Source: Curvibacter sp. (GTDB lineage: Bacteria > Pseudomonadota > Gammaproteobacteria > Burkholderiales > Burkholderiaceae_C). Taken from it: a DNA stretch of 11,406 nucleotides. The position numbers and the translations under genes were made by a program. A model generated the notes under the pieces. That model was not told the origin of the DNA and made no database searches. It worked only from the letters and a program-made list of their open reading frames with translations. How positions within the stretch are numbered: the first letter of the stretch is position 1; every line of letters begins with the position of its first letter. The DNA lies in the NCBI GenBank assembly GCA_003500955.1, contig DNQP01000283.1, forward strand, positions 1 through 11,406, read 5' to 3'. Below are positions 1 to 6,554 of the stretch, piece after piece.

Positions 1-1
1 T

Positions 2-994
2 CTGGTGCGGACCGACGAGAACGATTTCTTCGTGCTGGAAGACAATGTCCGCACGCCCTCGGGCGTGTCGTACATGCTGGAGAACCGCGACGTGATGATG
101 CGGCTCTTCCCCGATCTGCTGTCGGCGCATCAGGTCCGCCCGGTCGACCACTACCCGTCCAGCCTGCGCGACACGCTCTGCTCGGTGGCGCCGCCGAACA
201 TGTCCGCCGGCCAGCCGACGGTGGTTCTCCTGACGCCCGGCATCTACAACAGCGCCTATTACGAGCACACCTTCCTGGCCGACCAGATGGGTGTCGAACT
301 GGTCGAGGGCCCCGACCTCTTCGTCTCGGAAAACAAGGTCTTCATGCGGACGACTGAGGGGCCGAAGCGGGTCGACATCATCTACCGGCGCATCGACGAC
401 GCCTTCCTGGACCCGCTGGTCTTCCGACCCGACAGCCAGCTGGGCGTGCCCGGGCTGATCGACGCCTATCGCGCAGGCAATGTGACACTTGCCAATGCAG
501 TGGGCACCGGCATCGCCGACGACAAGATGATCTACACTTTCGTGCCGGATATGATCCGCTTCTATCTGGGCGAGGAGCCGCTGCTCAACAACGTGCCGAC
601 CCGCTGGTGCGGCCGGAACGACGACTGCCGCTATGTGCTGGAACATCTGGACGAGCTGGTGGTGAAGGAGGTCCGCGGATCGGGCGGCTACGGCATGCTG
701 GTCGGCCCGGCATCCACCAAAGCCGAGGTGGCCGACTTCCGCGCGCGCGTCAAGGCTGCGCCGGACAAGTACATTGCCCAGCCCACGCTGGCGCTCTCGG
801 CTTGCCCGACCTTTGTCGAGTCGGGCATCGCGCCGCGCCACATTGACTTGCGGCCCTTCGTGCTCTCCGGGCGCGAGGTGCGCATGGCCCCGGGCGGGCT
901 CACGCGCGTGGCACTCAAGGCCGGCTCCCTGGTGGTCAATTCCTCCCAGGGCGGCGGCACCAAGGACACCTGGGTCCTTGAGGCGGAGGCATGA
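2..994 (+). CDS. Circularly permuted ATP-grasp protein (DUF404/DUF407 type), 5'-truncated by the window edge
   Basis: The frame is open to the left edge, so this is the C-terminal ~330 residues of a protein whose family is usually about 470-480 residues; a GTG at 5 lies inside the conserved core and is not the start. Seen: the stretch [14 protein letters not shown] at the left edge, [19 protein letters not shown] in the middle, the glycine-rich ATP-grasp loop [17 protein letters not shown], the metal/phosphate-binding [11 protein letters not shown] stretch, and the terminal [15 protein letters not shown] signature. Family knowledge: these circularly permuted ATP-grasp enzymes are predicted amidoligases that activate a carboxylate as an acyl-phosphate and form a peptide-like bond. 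The substrate is unknown. The stop overlaps the next gene region (ATGA at 991-994), suggesting translational coupling with the alpha-E partner, which nearly always accompanies this family. Function beyond ATP-grasp ligase is inference. Confidence 0.93.
   Translation: MVRTDENDFFVLEDNVRTPSGVSYMLENRDVMMRLFPDLLSAHQVRPVDHYPSSLRDTLCSVAPPNMSAGQPTVVLLTPGIYNSAYYEHTFLADQMGVELVEGPDLFVSENKVFMRTTEGPKRVDIIYRRIDDAFLDPLVFRPDSQLGVPGLIDAYRAGNVTLANAVGTGIADDKMIYTFVPDMIRFYLGEEPLLNNVPTRWCGRNDDCRYVLEHLDELVVKEVRGSGGYGMLVGPASTKAEVADFRARVKAAPDKYIAQPTLALSACPTFVESGIAPRHIDLRPFVLSGREVRMAPGGLTRVALKAGSLVVNSSQGGGTKDTWVLEAEA
985..989 (+). promoter_or_regulatory. Shine-Dalgarno site that decides the alpha-E start
   Basis: GGAGG sits inside the last codons of the ATP-grasp gene. 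It is 7 nt from the ATG at 997 but only 1 nt from the ATG at 991, so it favours 997. The initiation region overlaps the upstream stop codon, consistent with coupled translation. Confidence 0.6.
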
Positions 995-996
995 CC

Positions 997-1938
997 ATGT
1001 TGTCCCGTACCGCCGACCATCTCTACTGGATGTCCCGCTACACCGAGCGGGCCGAGAACATCGCGCGCATGCTCGAGGTGAGCTACCGCATGTCGCTGCA
1101 GACACCGGGCAGCCAGGCCGGCTACTGGGGCGCGGCCCTGGGCATCAACGGCCTGGAGGAGGTCTACCGTTCCAAGTACGGCCTCATCACCGCCGGCAAC
1201 GTGCTGCGCTTCATGAGCGTGGACCTGGACAATCCCTCGTCCATCCTGGCCTGCCTGCGCGCCGCGCGCGAGAACTGCCATGCCGTACGCGGCACCGTCA
1301 CGTCCGAGGTCTGGGAGACGGTCAACACCACCTGGCTGGAGGCACGCGACTCGGTGCAGTCCCTGCCCCAGGGCAGCATCCAGGGCAGCGAACTGACCAA
1401 GTACTTCGAATGGGTCAAGTTCCGCTCGCACCTCTCGCGCGGCGTCACCGTGGGCACCATGCTGCAGGACGAGGCCTTCCACTTCATCCGCCTGGGCACC
1501 TTCCTGGAGCGGGCCGACAACACCGCCCGACTGCTGGACGTGAAGTTCGACGAGCTCGCGCCACCGTCCAGCGCCGACGGCGAGTACTATGAGTGGAGCG
1601 CGCTGCTGCGTTCGGTCTCGGCCTTCGAGATCTACCGCAAGGTCTACCGCGACATGATCACGCCGCAGCGCGTGGCCGAGCTGCTGATCCTGCGTGAGGA
1701 CATGCCGCGCTCCCTGCACGCCTGCCTGAAGGAAGTGCACCAGATCCTGGGCCTGATCGCCAACTCGCGCTCCCAGGAAACCCTGCGCCGGGCTGGTGCC
1801 ATGTACTCGCGCCTGCGCTACGGTCGCATCGAAGACATTGCCGCGCGCGGCCTGCACGCCGTGCTGACCGATTTCCTGGACAACACCGCCGATCTGGGTA
1901 ACCGCATCGCGCAGGATTTCCTGCTGCCCGTCGGCTGA
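997..1938 (+). CDS. Alpha-E domain protein (DUF403 family)
   Basis: A 313-residue, predominantly helical protein of the alpha-E family, close to the usual ~310-320 residues. The N-terminus MLSRTADHLYWMSRYTERAEN is the family hallmark. A related motif recurs mid-protein (FLERADNTARLLDVKF), so the E-R-A-(E/D)-N helix appears twice, as if from an internal duplication. No signal peptide or membrane segment is visible, so it is probably cytoplasmic. Alpha-E proteins are almost always encoded beside, or fused to, the circularly permuted ATP-grasp protein; a partner or scaffold role in the same peptide-forming reaction has been proposed, but no activity is established. The start at 997 is chosen for its GGAGG spacing and because family members usually begin with M-L-S-R; the ATG at 991 would add two residues and create the ATGA overlap. 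Confidence 0.93.
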   Translation: MLSRTADHLYWMSRYTERAENIARMLEVSYRMSLQTPGSQAGYWGAALGINGLEEVYRSKYGLITAGNVLRFMSVDLDNPSSILACLRAARENCHAVRGTVTSEVWETVNTTWLEARDSVQSLPQGSIQGSELTKYFEWVKFRSHLSRGVTVGTMLQDEAFHFIRLGTFLERADNTARLLDVKFDELAPPSSADGEYYEWSALLRSVSAFEIYRKVYRDMITPQRVAELLILREDMPRSLHACLKEVHQILGLIANSRSQETLRRAGAMYSRLRYGRIEDIAARGLHAVLTDFLDNTADLGNRIAQDFLLPVG

Positions 1939-1954
1939 GCCACTAGGAGCGACC

Positions 1955-2779
1955 ATGCTGCTCGATATCCGCCACGAAACCCTCTACCGCTACGCCGTGC
2001 CCGCCGGCTACAGCTTGCAGTACATGCGCCTGTGGCCGCGCGCCGATGGTGGCCAGCGCGTGCTGCATTGGCGCATCGACGCGCCAGGCCGGCGCTGGGC
2101 CCAGACCGACGCCTATGGCAACGCCATCTTCGTCACCTCGCTGACCGAGCCGCACAACGAGGTGCGCGTGGTCGCGCAAGGCCAGGTCGAGACCGCAGAC
2201 GAGCGCGGTGTGGCGCTGCCGCACGATACCGCCGTGCCACCCCTGGCCTTTGCGCAGCCCACGCCGCTGACCGCTGCGGATGCGGCCATCGAGGCGCTGG
2301 CCCGTGAGGTCCTCGTGAGCGTGCAGCCCCAGGACCTGGAGCATCCAGGCGCGTTGCAGCCCCTGGTCGATGCCGTCTTTGCGCGCGTGGCCTATGTGCA
2401 GGGCGTGACCGACGTGTCCCACACCGCGGCCGAGGTGCTGCGCCAGGGGCAGGGCGTGTGCCAGGACATGGCCCACGTCTTCCTGGCCTGCTGCCGCGCC
2501 CGCGGCATCCCGGCGCGCTATGTCAGCGGCTACCTGCTGACCGATGCCAGCCATGCCGCCTCGCACGCCTGGGTCGAAGCCTGGTTGCCACGTGCGCGCG
2601 GCGGTGCCGGGGCCTGGGTGGGCTTCGACGTCACCCACCAGCGCCTGGCGGGCCCCGAGCTCTGCCGCCTGGCTGTGGGCCGCGACTACGCCGATGCCAG
2701 CCCCATGCGCGGCATCCATGTTGGCGGGGCTGGCGAGGCGCTGACGGTGAGCGTGGCGGTGCAGGGCGCCGACCAGTAA
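1955..2779 (+). CDS. Transglutaminase-like cysteine peptidase family protein
   Basis: A 274-residue protein with an N-terminal beta-rich region (about 1-80, beginning LLDIRHETLYRYAVP) and a transglutaminase-core domain (about 155-235). The catalytic triad is intact: Cys169 in QGVCQDMAH, His204 in SHAWVEAW and Asp225 in VGFDVTHQ. Bacterial members of this fold mostly act as peptidases or amidases rather than cross-linkers. There is no signal peptide, so it is probably cytoplasmic. AGGAG at 1945-1949, 5 nt before the ATG, supports the start, and only 16 bp separate it from the alpha-E gene, so they are surely co-transcribed. Beside an ATP-grasp ligase and a proteasome-like protease, it is likely to cleave or transfer the amide or peptide product, but the substrate is not known. 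Confidence 0.93.
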   Translation: MLLDIRHETLYRYAVPAGYSLQYMRLWPRADGGQRVLHWRIDAPGRRWAQTDAYGNAIFVTSLTEPHNEVRVVAQGQVETADERGVALPHDTAVPPLAFAQPTPLTAADAAIEALAREVLVSVQPQDLEHPGALQPLVDAVFARVAYVQGVTDVSHTAAEVLRQGQGVCQDMAHVFLACCRARGIPARYVSGYLLTDASHAASHAWVEAWLPRARGGAGAWVGFDVTHQRLAGPELCRLAVGRDYADASPMRGIHVGGAGEALTVSVAVQGADQ

Positions 2780-2895
2780 GATCGCGCATGCATCCTCCGT
2801 CCGTCAGCGATCCCGTCCCGCAGACGGCTGCGGCCGCGCAGACCGGTGAGCCCGAGGGCGCGCCGACCAAGAACACAGCTGGAGACTACAGCGCC

Positions 2896-3627
2896 ATGAC
2901 CTATTGCGTCGCCGTCCGCAACGAAGCCGGACTGGTATTCCTTTCCGACTCACGCACCAACGCCGGGGTGGACCAGATCAACACCTTCCGCAAGATGCAC
3001 GTCTACGAGGTGCCGGGCGAGCGCGTGCTGGTGCTGCTGACTGCGGGCAACCTCGCCATCAGCCAGTCGGTGGCCAGCGGCCTGAAGGTGCAGATGGGCA
3101 CGGCAGGCGAGAAGAGCTTGGCCAATGCGCCCAATCTCTTCTCTGCGGCCAAGATCGTGGGAGAGGCCGTGCGCAAGGTGCACGAGCGCGACGCGGCGGC
3201 ACTCAAGGCCTTCGGCATCGAGTTCAACGTCAGCCTCATCCTTGGCGGGCAGATCAAGGGCGAGGAGCCGCGGCTGTTCAACATCTACGCCGCCGGCAAT
3301 TTCATCGAGGCCACGCCCGAGACACCGTACTTCCAGATCGGCGAGTCCAAGTACGGCAAACCCATCCTGGACCGCGTGATCGGCGGCCGGCTCAGCCTCG
3401 ACGAAGTGGCCAAGTGCTGCCTGATCTCCATGGACTCGACGATGAAGTCCAACCTCTCGGTCGGTCTGCCGCTCGATCTGCTTTGCTATGAAAAAGATAG
3501 CTTTGAGGTAACCCGCCGGGCCCAGATCGATGGCAAGGATCCCTATTTCACCTCGCTGCGCGAACGATGGGGTGAGCAGTTGCGCAAGGTCTTCAACGAG
3601 CTGCCCGACCCGGGCTACTGGAAGTAG
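2896..3627 (+). CDS. Anbu, bacterial proteasome-like beta-subunit peptidase
   Basis: A 243-residue member of the Ntn-hydrolase proteasome family (Anbu, also called BPH), of typical length. Removal of Met1 would expose Thr1 in MTYCVAVRNEAG, the expected nucleophile; in mature numbering Asp17 (FLSDSRTN) and Lys32 (FRKMHVYE) match the proteasome/HslV catalytic Asp and Lys. The C-terminal block SMDSTMKSNLSVGLPLDLLCY is characteristic of Anbu. Family knowledge: Anbu forms open-ring or helical assemblies without a known ATPase cap, and its physiological substrate is unknown. It is commonly encoded next to the ATP-grasp, alpha-E and transglutaminase genes, as here. GGAG at 2884-2887 is about 11 nt from the ATG, a long spacing. 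An in-frame ATG at 2788 would add 36 residues, but the Met-Thr start fits the family better. The last 27 codons or so run up to 1 bp from the convergent phoX stop. Confidence 0.93.
   Translation: MTYCVAVRNEAGLVFLSDSRTNAGVDQINTFRKMHVYEVPGERVLVLLTAGNLAISQSVASGLKVQMGTAGEKSLANAPNLFSAAKIVGEAVRKVHERDAAALKAFGIEFNVSLILGGQIKGEEPRLFNIYAAGNFIEATPETPYFQIGESKYGKPILDRVIGGRLSLDEVAKCCLISMDSTMKSNLSVGLPLDLLCYEKDSFEVTRRAQIDGKDPYFTSLRERWGEQLRKVFNELPDPGYWK
3485..3501. repeat. Short AT-rich dyad inside the Anbu gene
   Basis: GCTAT (3485-3489) and ATAGC (3497-3501) flank an A-rich 7-nt centre, forming an AT-rich island in a GC-rich gene. It encodes Cys-Tyr-Glu-Lys-Asp-Ser, which fits the Anbu family, so it may be purely coding. 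Similar GCTAT...ATAGC dyads recur in Comamonadaceae genomes as I remember them; this window has one copy only. Confidence 0.25.
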
Positions 3628-3628
3628 C

Positions 3629-5542
3629 TCAGGTCCCGATCACACCGCCGTCGCGCTTGCGGATCACCACCGTGGCCGAGCGCGGACGCGCACCAGGCCG
3701 GCCTGAGGGCCAGGTCGAGTACTTGCCCGGATCGGCGGGATCGCTGCGCTCCGAGGGGCTCTCGCCCGGATGCTGGATGTTGACGAACATCGTGCGCCCG
3801 TCCGGCGTGGCCGTGGCCCCCGTGATCTCGCAGCCCCGCGGGCCGGTCAGGAAGCGGCGGACTTCGCCCGTGACCGGGTCTGCCGCGAGCATCATGTTGT
3901 TGCCCGTGCGGGTGAGATCGCCCTTGCCCATGGCCGAGGTCGACATATCGGTCTGGATCCACAGCACGCCGCGTGCATCGGTCCACAGCCCGTCGGGGCA
4001 GGCGAACAGATCGCCCTGCACATTGCCGCGGGCCTCGGCCCGGTCATTGGCCGGATCGCCGGCCAGTACGAAATGGTTCCACTGCAGCGTGGTGGCGGAG
4101 AAGTCGCCGTTTTCCTTCCAGCGGATGATGTGGCCCATGCTGTTGTTGGCCCGCGGGTTGGCCGCGTCCGTGCCCGGGTTGCCGCTCACGGCGCGGTTGC
4201 TGTTGTTGGTCAGCGTGCAGTAGACCCAGCCGTTCTTGTCCACATCGATCCATTCGGGGCGGTCCATCTTGGTGGCGCCCAGCGCATCGCTGGCCTGGCG
4301 GCTCTTGATCAGCACCTCCCCCTGGTCGGCAAAGCCGTTCGCCGCCGTCAGCGGACCCTGGCCGTGCGTGAGCGGCAGCCATAGGCCGCTGCCGTCGGCA
4401 TTGAATTTCGCGACGTAGAGCGTGCCGTGGTCCAGCAGCTCGGCATTGGCGCGTGCACCACCGGGCTGGATGCGGTCGCGGCTGACGAACTTGTAGATGT
4501 ACTCGAAGCGCGCGTCCTCGCCCATGTAGACCACGGCGCGCCCGTCCTTGGTCACGGCCACCGTGGCGCCCTCGTGCGCGGCACGGCCCAGCGCGGTGCG
4601 CTTGACGGGGGTGCTGCTGGGGTTCATCGGATCGATCTCCACCACCCAGCCGAAACGGTTCGGCTCGTTGGGGTTCTTCGTCGCGTCGAAGCGCGCATCG
4701 TGCTCGTGCCAGCGGTAGCCCGCGCCGCCCTTGCGCAGGCCCCAGCGCTTTTCATGCGCGCTGGGTGTGTCCCCGCCGTGGAAGTAGTTGATGAAGTTTT
4801 CCTCGCAGGTGAGATAGGTGCCCCAGGGTGTCATGCCGCTGCCGCAGTTGTTGAGCGTGCCCAGCACGCGCTGCCCCGTGGGATCGGCGGCGGTCTGCAT
4901 CAGCGCGTGGCCAGCCGCCGGCCCGCTCACGCGCATGGGCGTGCTGGCGGTGATGCGGCGCGCCCAGGGTGAAGGGCGCACCACGCGCCACTGGCCACCC
5001 TCGTCCTGCACCTCGATGATGGCCACCCCATGGGCGGCCTGCGACTTGCGCACCTTCTCGGCACTCCAGTTCTGCATGCCATCGGGGAAGAGCAGGCCGT
5101 CGTCGGTGTATTCGTGGTTCATCACCAGCAGGCCGCTCGTCGAGCCGTTCTGCGGGTAATAGTGGATGCCGTCGTGGTGCATGCCCATTTGCGTTTCCTG
5201 CTGGGCCGCGCTGTTGCCGGCGTCATCGCGAAAGGCATGGTTCTCACCCGACAGGCCCACCGGATCGCCCCAGGGCGCGATCACCTGGGCCACATAGCCC
5301 TCGGGCACGACCAGGGTGTCGGCCGTCGAAGTCGGCACGCTCTTGAAGCCCAGCAGGGGGTCGCCGCCCAGGCTGGCGCAACCGGCCAGGGCCGATGCGC
5401 CGGCCAGCGGGGCCAGCAGCTGGCTGACCGCGGCGCCCAGGCCGCCTTGCAGCAGGGTGCGGCGGCGGGGGCTGGAAATCTCGTGGATGTTGGGGTTGGA
5501 GGAACAGTTGCTGTTCTCCATGCTGGAAAAGTCTTTGGCCAT
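3629..5542 (-). CDS. phoX: PhoX-family (DUF839) alkaline phosphatase, Tat-exported, possible lipoprotein
   Basis: A 637-residue protein from the chosen start. It carries a long charged N-region, a twin-arginine motif (PRRRTLLQG, about 25-33), a hydrophobic stretch and a lipobox-like LAGC with Cys55, so it is likely exported folded by Tat and possibly lipid-anchored. The mature part has the PhoX hallmarks NHEYTDDG (142-149), WGTYLTCEENF with Cys247 and the following Glu pair (240-250), GEDARFEYIYKFV (341-353) and CPDGLW (515-520). PhoX enzymes are periplasmic or secreted phosphomonoesterases with an Fe-Ca cluster that release phosphate from organic esters; the CEEN cysteine and glutamates are metal-site residues in the family. 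The ATG at 5542 is chosen because an upstream ATG at 5635 would swallow the Pho box and spoil the Tat N-region; no good ribosome site is seen. Some DUF839 proteins have undefined substrates, so phosphatase activity is inferred. Confidence 0.88.
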   Translation of the reverse strand: MAKDFSSMENSNCSSNPNIHEISSPRRRTLLQGGLGAAVSQLLAPLAGASALAGCASLGGDPLLGFKSVPTSTADTLVVPEGYVAQVIAPWGDPVGLSGENHAFRDDAGNSAAQQETQMGMHHDGIHYYPQNGSTSGLLVMNHEYTDDGLLFPDGMQNWSAEKVRKSQAAHGVAIIEVQDEGGQWRVVRPSPWARRITASTPMRVSGPAAGHALMQTAADPTGQRVLGTLNNCGSGMTPWGTYLTCEENFINYFHGGDTPSAHEKRWGLRKGGAGYRWHEHDARFDATKNPNEPNRFGWVVEIDPMNPSSTPVKRTALGRAAHEGATVAVTKDGRAVVYMGEDARFEYIYKFVSRDRIQPGGARANAELLDHGTLYVAKFNADGSGLWLPLTHGQGPLTAANGFADQGEVLIKSRQASDALGATKMDRPEWIDVDKNGWVYCTLTNNSNRAVSGNPGTDAANPRANNSMGHIIRWKENGDFSATTLQWNHFVLAGDPANDRAEARGNVQGDLFACPDGLWTDARGVLWIQTDMSTSAMGKGDLTRTGNNMMLAADPVTGEVRRFLTGPRGCEITGATATPDGRTMFVNIQHPGESPSERSDPADPGKYSTWPSGRPGARPRSATVVIRKRDGGVIGT

Positions 5543-5602
5543 GCTGCTGCGGTACCGGGAGGGATTGACCACCGGTCTCGCGACCGGGCCTGCCCCGGTT
5601 TT

Positions 5603-5631
5603 AAGGCAGAAAGATGACAGGAAAAAGACAC
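5603..5631 (-). promoter_or_regulatory. Pho box (PhoB operator) upstream of phoX
   Basis: Read on the minus strand there are three direct half-sites on an 11-bp period: GTGTCTT (5625-5631), CTGTCAT (5614-5620) and CTGCCTT (5603-5609), each separated by 4 nt (TTTC, then CTTT). The middle one matches the PhoB half-site CTGTCAT exactly; the outer two match 5 of 7. The array ends 60 bp before the phoX start codon, the right side and orientation for activation of that gene. No convincing -10 box follows it, which is common in PhoB-dependent promoters, where PhoB replaces the -35 contact. Binding is inferred from pattern only. Confidence 0.7.
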
Positions 5632-5664
5632 CCACCGGCGTGCTACCGGCATGCCAGCGCCGAC

Positions 5665-6027
5665 TCAGGCGTTGAATTGGGCGTAGGCCGCTTCGTCCAT
5701 CAGGGCGTCGAGCTCGGCCGGGTTCTTGAGCGTGAGCTTGTAGAACCAGCCCGCGCCCAAGGGCTCGCTGTTGGCCAGAGACGGGTCGGCGCGCAGGGCT
5801 TCGTTGACCTCGGTGACGGTGCCGCTGACCGGGGCATAGACGTCGGCCGCGGCCTTGACGGACTCCACCACACCGGCAATCTCGCGGGCCGCGAGCACCT
5901 TGCCCACGGCGGGCAGGTCCACGAAAACGATGTCGCCCAGGGTGTCCTGCGCGTGCATGGTGATGCCCACCACGCCCGTCTCACCTTCCACCCGCACCCA
6001 TACGTGCTCGTCGCTGAACCTGATCAT
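5665..6027 (-). CDS. gcvH: Glycine cleavage system H protein (lipoyl carrier)
   Basis: A 120-residue protein, slightly short for GcvH (usually 120-130). It has the family order: DEHVWVRVEG near the N-terminus, GDIVFVDLPAVG (31-42), the lipoylation loop VVESVKAAADVYAPVSG with lipoyl-Lys58, and the C-terminal LGAGWFYKLTLKNPAELDALM. Its lipoyl arm carries the aminomethyl group between the P, T and L proteins during glycine decarboxylation in the cytoplasm. GGAGA at 6035-6039, 7 nt before the ATG, supports the start. It stands alone: phoX lies downstream and the RRM gene upstream, with no gcvT or gcvP and no glycine-riboswitch-like leader in the 45 bp that follow the upstream terminator. A TAAGAT box on the minus strand (6055-6060) could be its -10. 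It may be the only H protein or a second copy; the window cannot tell. Confidence 0.93.
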   Translation of the reverse strand: MIRFSDEHVWVRVEGETGVVGITMHAQDTLGDIVFVDLPAVGKVLAAREIAGVVESVKAAADVYAPVSGTVTEVNEALRADPSLANSEPLGAGWFYKLTLKNPAELDALMDEAAYAQFNA

Positions 6028-6072
6028 GACCGTCTCTCCGTTGTCGAGGCGACGATCTTAACCGTGCAGGCC

Positions 6073-6099
6073 AAAAAAAACCGGCCCAGGGGCCGGTTT
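6073..6099 (-). terminator. Rho-independent terminator after the RRM gene
   Basis: On the minus strand a perfect 9-bp stem, AAACCGGCC paired with GGCCGGTTT, closes a 4-nt loop and runs straight into eight T residues (6073-6080). It lies 21 bp past the RRM stop codon and upstream of gcvH, so it ends the 78-residue-protein / infA / RRM unit and insulates gcvH. Confidence 0.93.
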
Positions 6100-6120
6100 C
6101 TCAGGCGAAGCCGCGAGGCT

Positions 6121-6459
6121 TCAGTAACGGGGACGGCCACCACCGCCGCCGTAACCGCCGCCGCCGCCTTCACGACGGCCGCCGCCGAAGCCGCCACCAC
6201 CGGTGCGCGGCTCCATCGGACGGGCGATGTTCACGACCATGTCGCGGCCACCGACGTTCTGGCCGTTCATGCCGCTGATGGCGGACTCGGCCTGGTCGGC
6301 ACTGCCCATCTCCACGAAGCCGAAGCCCTTGGAGCGACCGGTGTCACGGTCCATCATGACCTTGGCCGACTGGACGTCGCCGTAGGCCGAGAAGTGTTGT
6401 TGAAGATCGTCGTCGCGCACCGAGTAGGAGAGGTTACCGACGTAAAGCTTGCTGCTCAT
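6121..6459 (-). CDS. Glycine-rich RRM RNA-binding protein
   Basis: A 112-residue protein with a single RNA recognition motif (about 3-80) and a glycine/arginine-rich tail (about 86-112, ending GGRPRY). RNP2 is LYVGNL (5-10) and RNP1 is KGFGFVEM (44-51), both with the aromatic residues that stack on RNA. This architecture matches bacterial and cyanobacterial Rbp proteins and eukaryotic glycine-rich RNA-binding proteins, many of which are cold-inducible RNA chaperones; that role here is inference. The start at 6459 is chosen because AAAGG (6467-6471) lies 7 nt upstream and the RRM begins at once; the longer frame to 6501 adds a non-conserved leader. It sits downstream of infA on the same strand and ends at a strong terminator. 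Confidence 0.92.
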   Translation of the reverse strand: MSSKLYVGNLSYSVRDDDLQQHFSAYGDVQSAKVMMDRDTGRSKGFGFVEMGSADQAESAISGMNGQNVGGRDMVVNIARPMEPRTGGGGFGGGRREGGGGGYGGGGGRPRY

Positions 6460-6472
6460 GGGAGAGCCTTTC

Positions 6473-6509
6473 AAAAAAAGCGCTGTTGATGCCATGGGCA
6501 TCTCGGCGC
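6473..6509 (-). terminator. Possible attenuator or weak terminator between infA and the RRM gene
   Basis: On the minus strand an inner stem GATGCC/GGCATC with a 3-nt loop is enclosed by GCGC/GCGC across an internal loop, followed directly by seven T residues that end just before the RRM ribosome-binding site. The internal loop makes it weaker than the 6073-6099 terminator. It could terminate infA transcripts, attenuate RRM expression, or be a leader structure. Confidence 0.35.
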
Positions 6510-6554
6510 GGGGGAAATGACGGTCTTGGTTTGAAAAACCATCAAGGGAAGGGT

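Noticed and set aside
688..1956. 422-codon open frame on the minus strand opposite the ATP-grasp and alpha-E genes
   Set aside because: It is an antisense shadow of high-GC coding DNA. The plus-strand proteins have clear family motifs and the minus product has low-complexity Gln/Ala/Gly content and no recognisable domain.
1943..2719. 258-codon minus-strand frame opposite the transglutaminase gene
   Set aside because: The plus strand encodes an intact transglutaminase triad; the antisense product is Ala/Gly/His/Gln-rich with no ribosome site or family match.
2458..2787. Extension of the Anbu frame back into the transglutaminase gene
   Set aside because: This part overlaps transglutaminase codons in another frame and reads as Arg/Pro/Gly-rich shadow sequence; only the stretch from 2788 is non-overlapping and worth considering.
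5543..5635. Longer phoX start at 5635
   Set aside because: It would put the Pho box inside the coding sequence and add a non-family leader before the Tat signal.
6028..6072. Glycine riboswitch upstream of gcvH
   Set aside because: Only 45 bp lie between the upstream terminator and the start codon, too short for a glycine aptamer.
5614..6489. 291-codon plus-strand frame across gcvH and the RRM gene
   Set aside because: It crosses two well-supported minus-strand genes and a perfect terminator and has a repetitive Ala/Thr/Val composition typical of antisense shadow.
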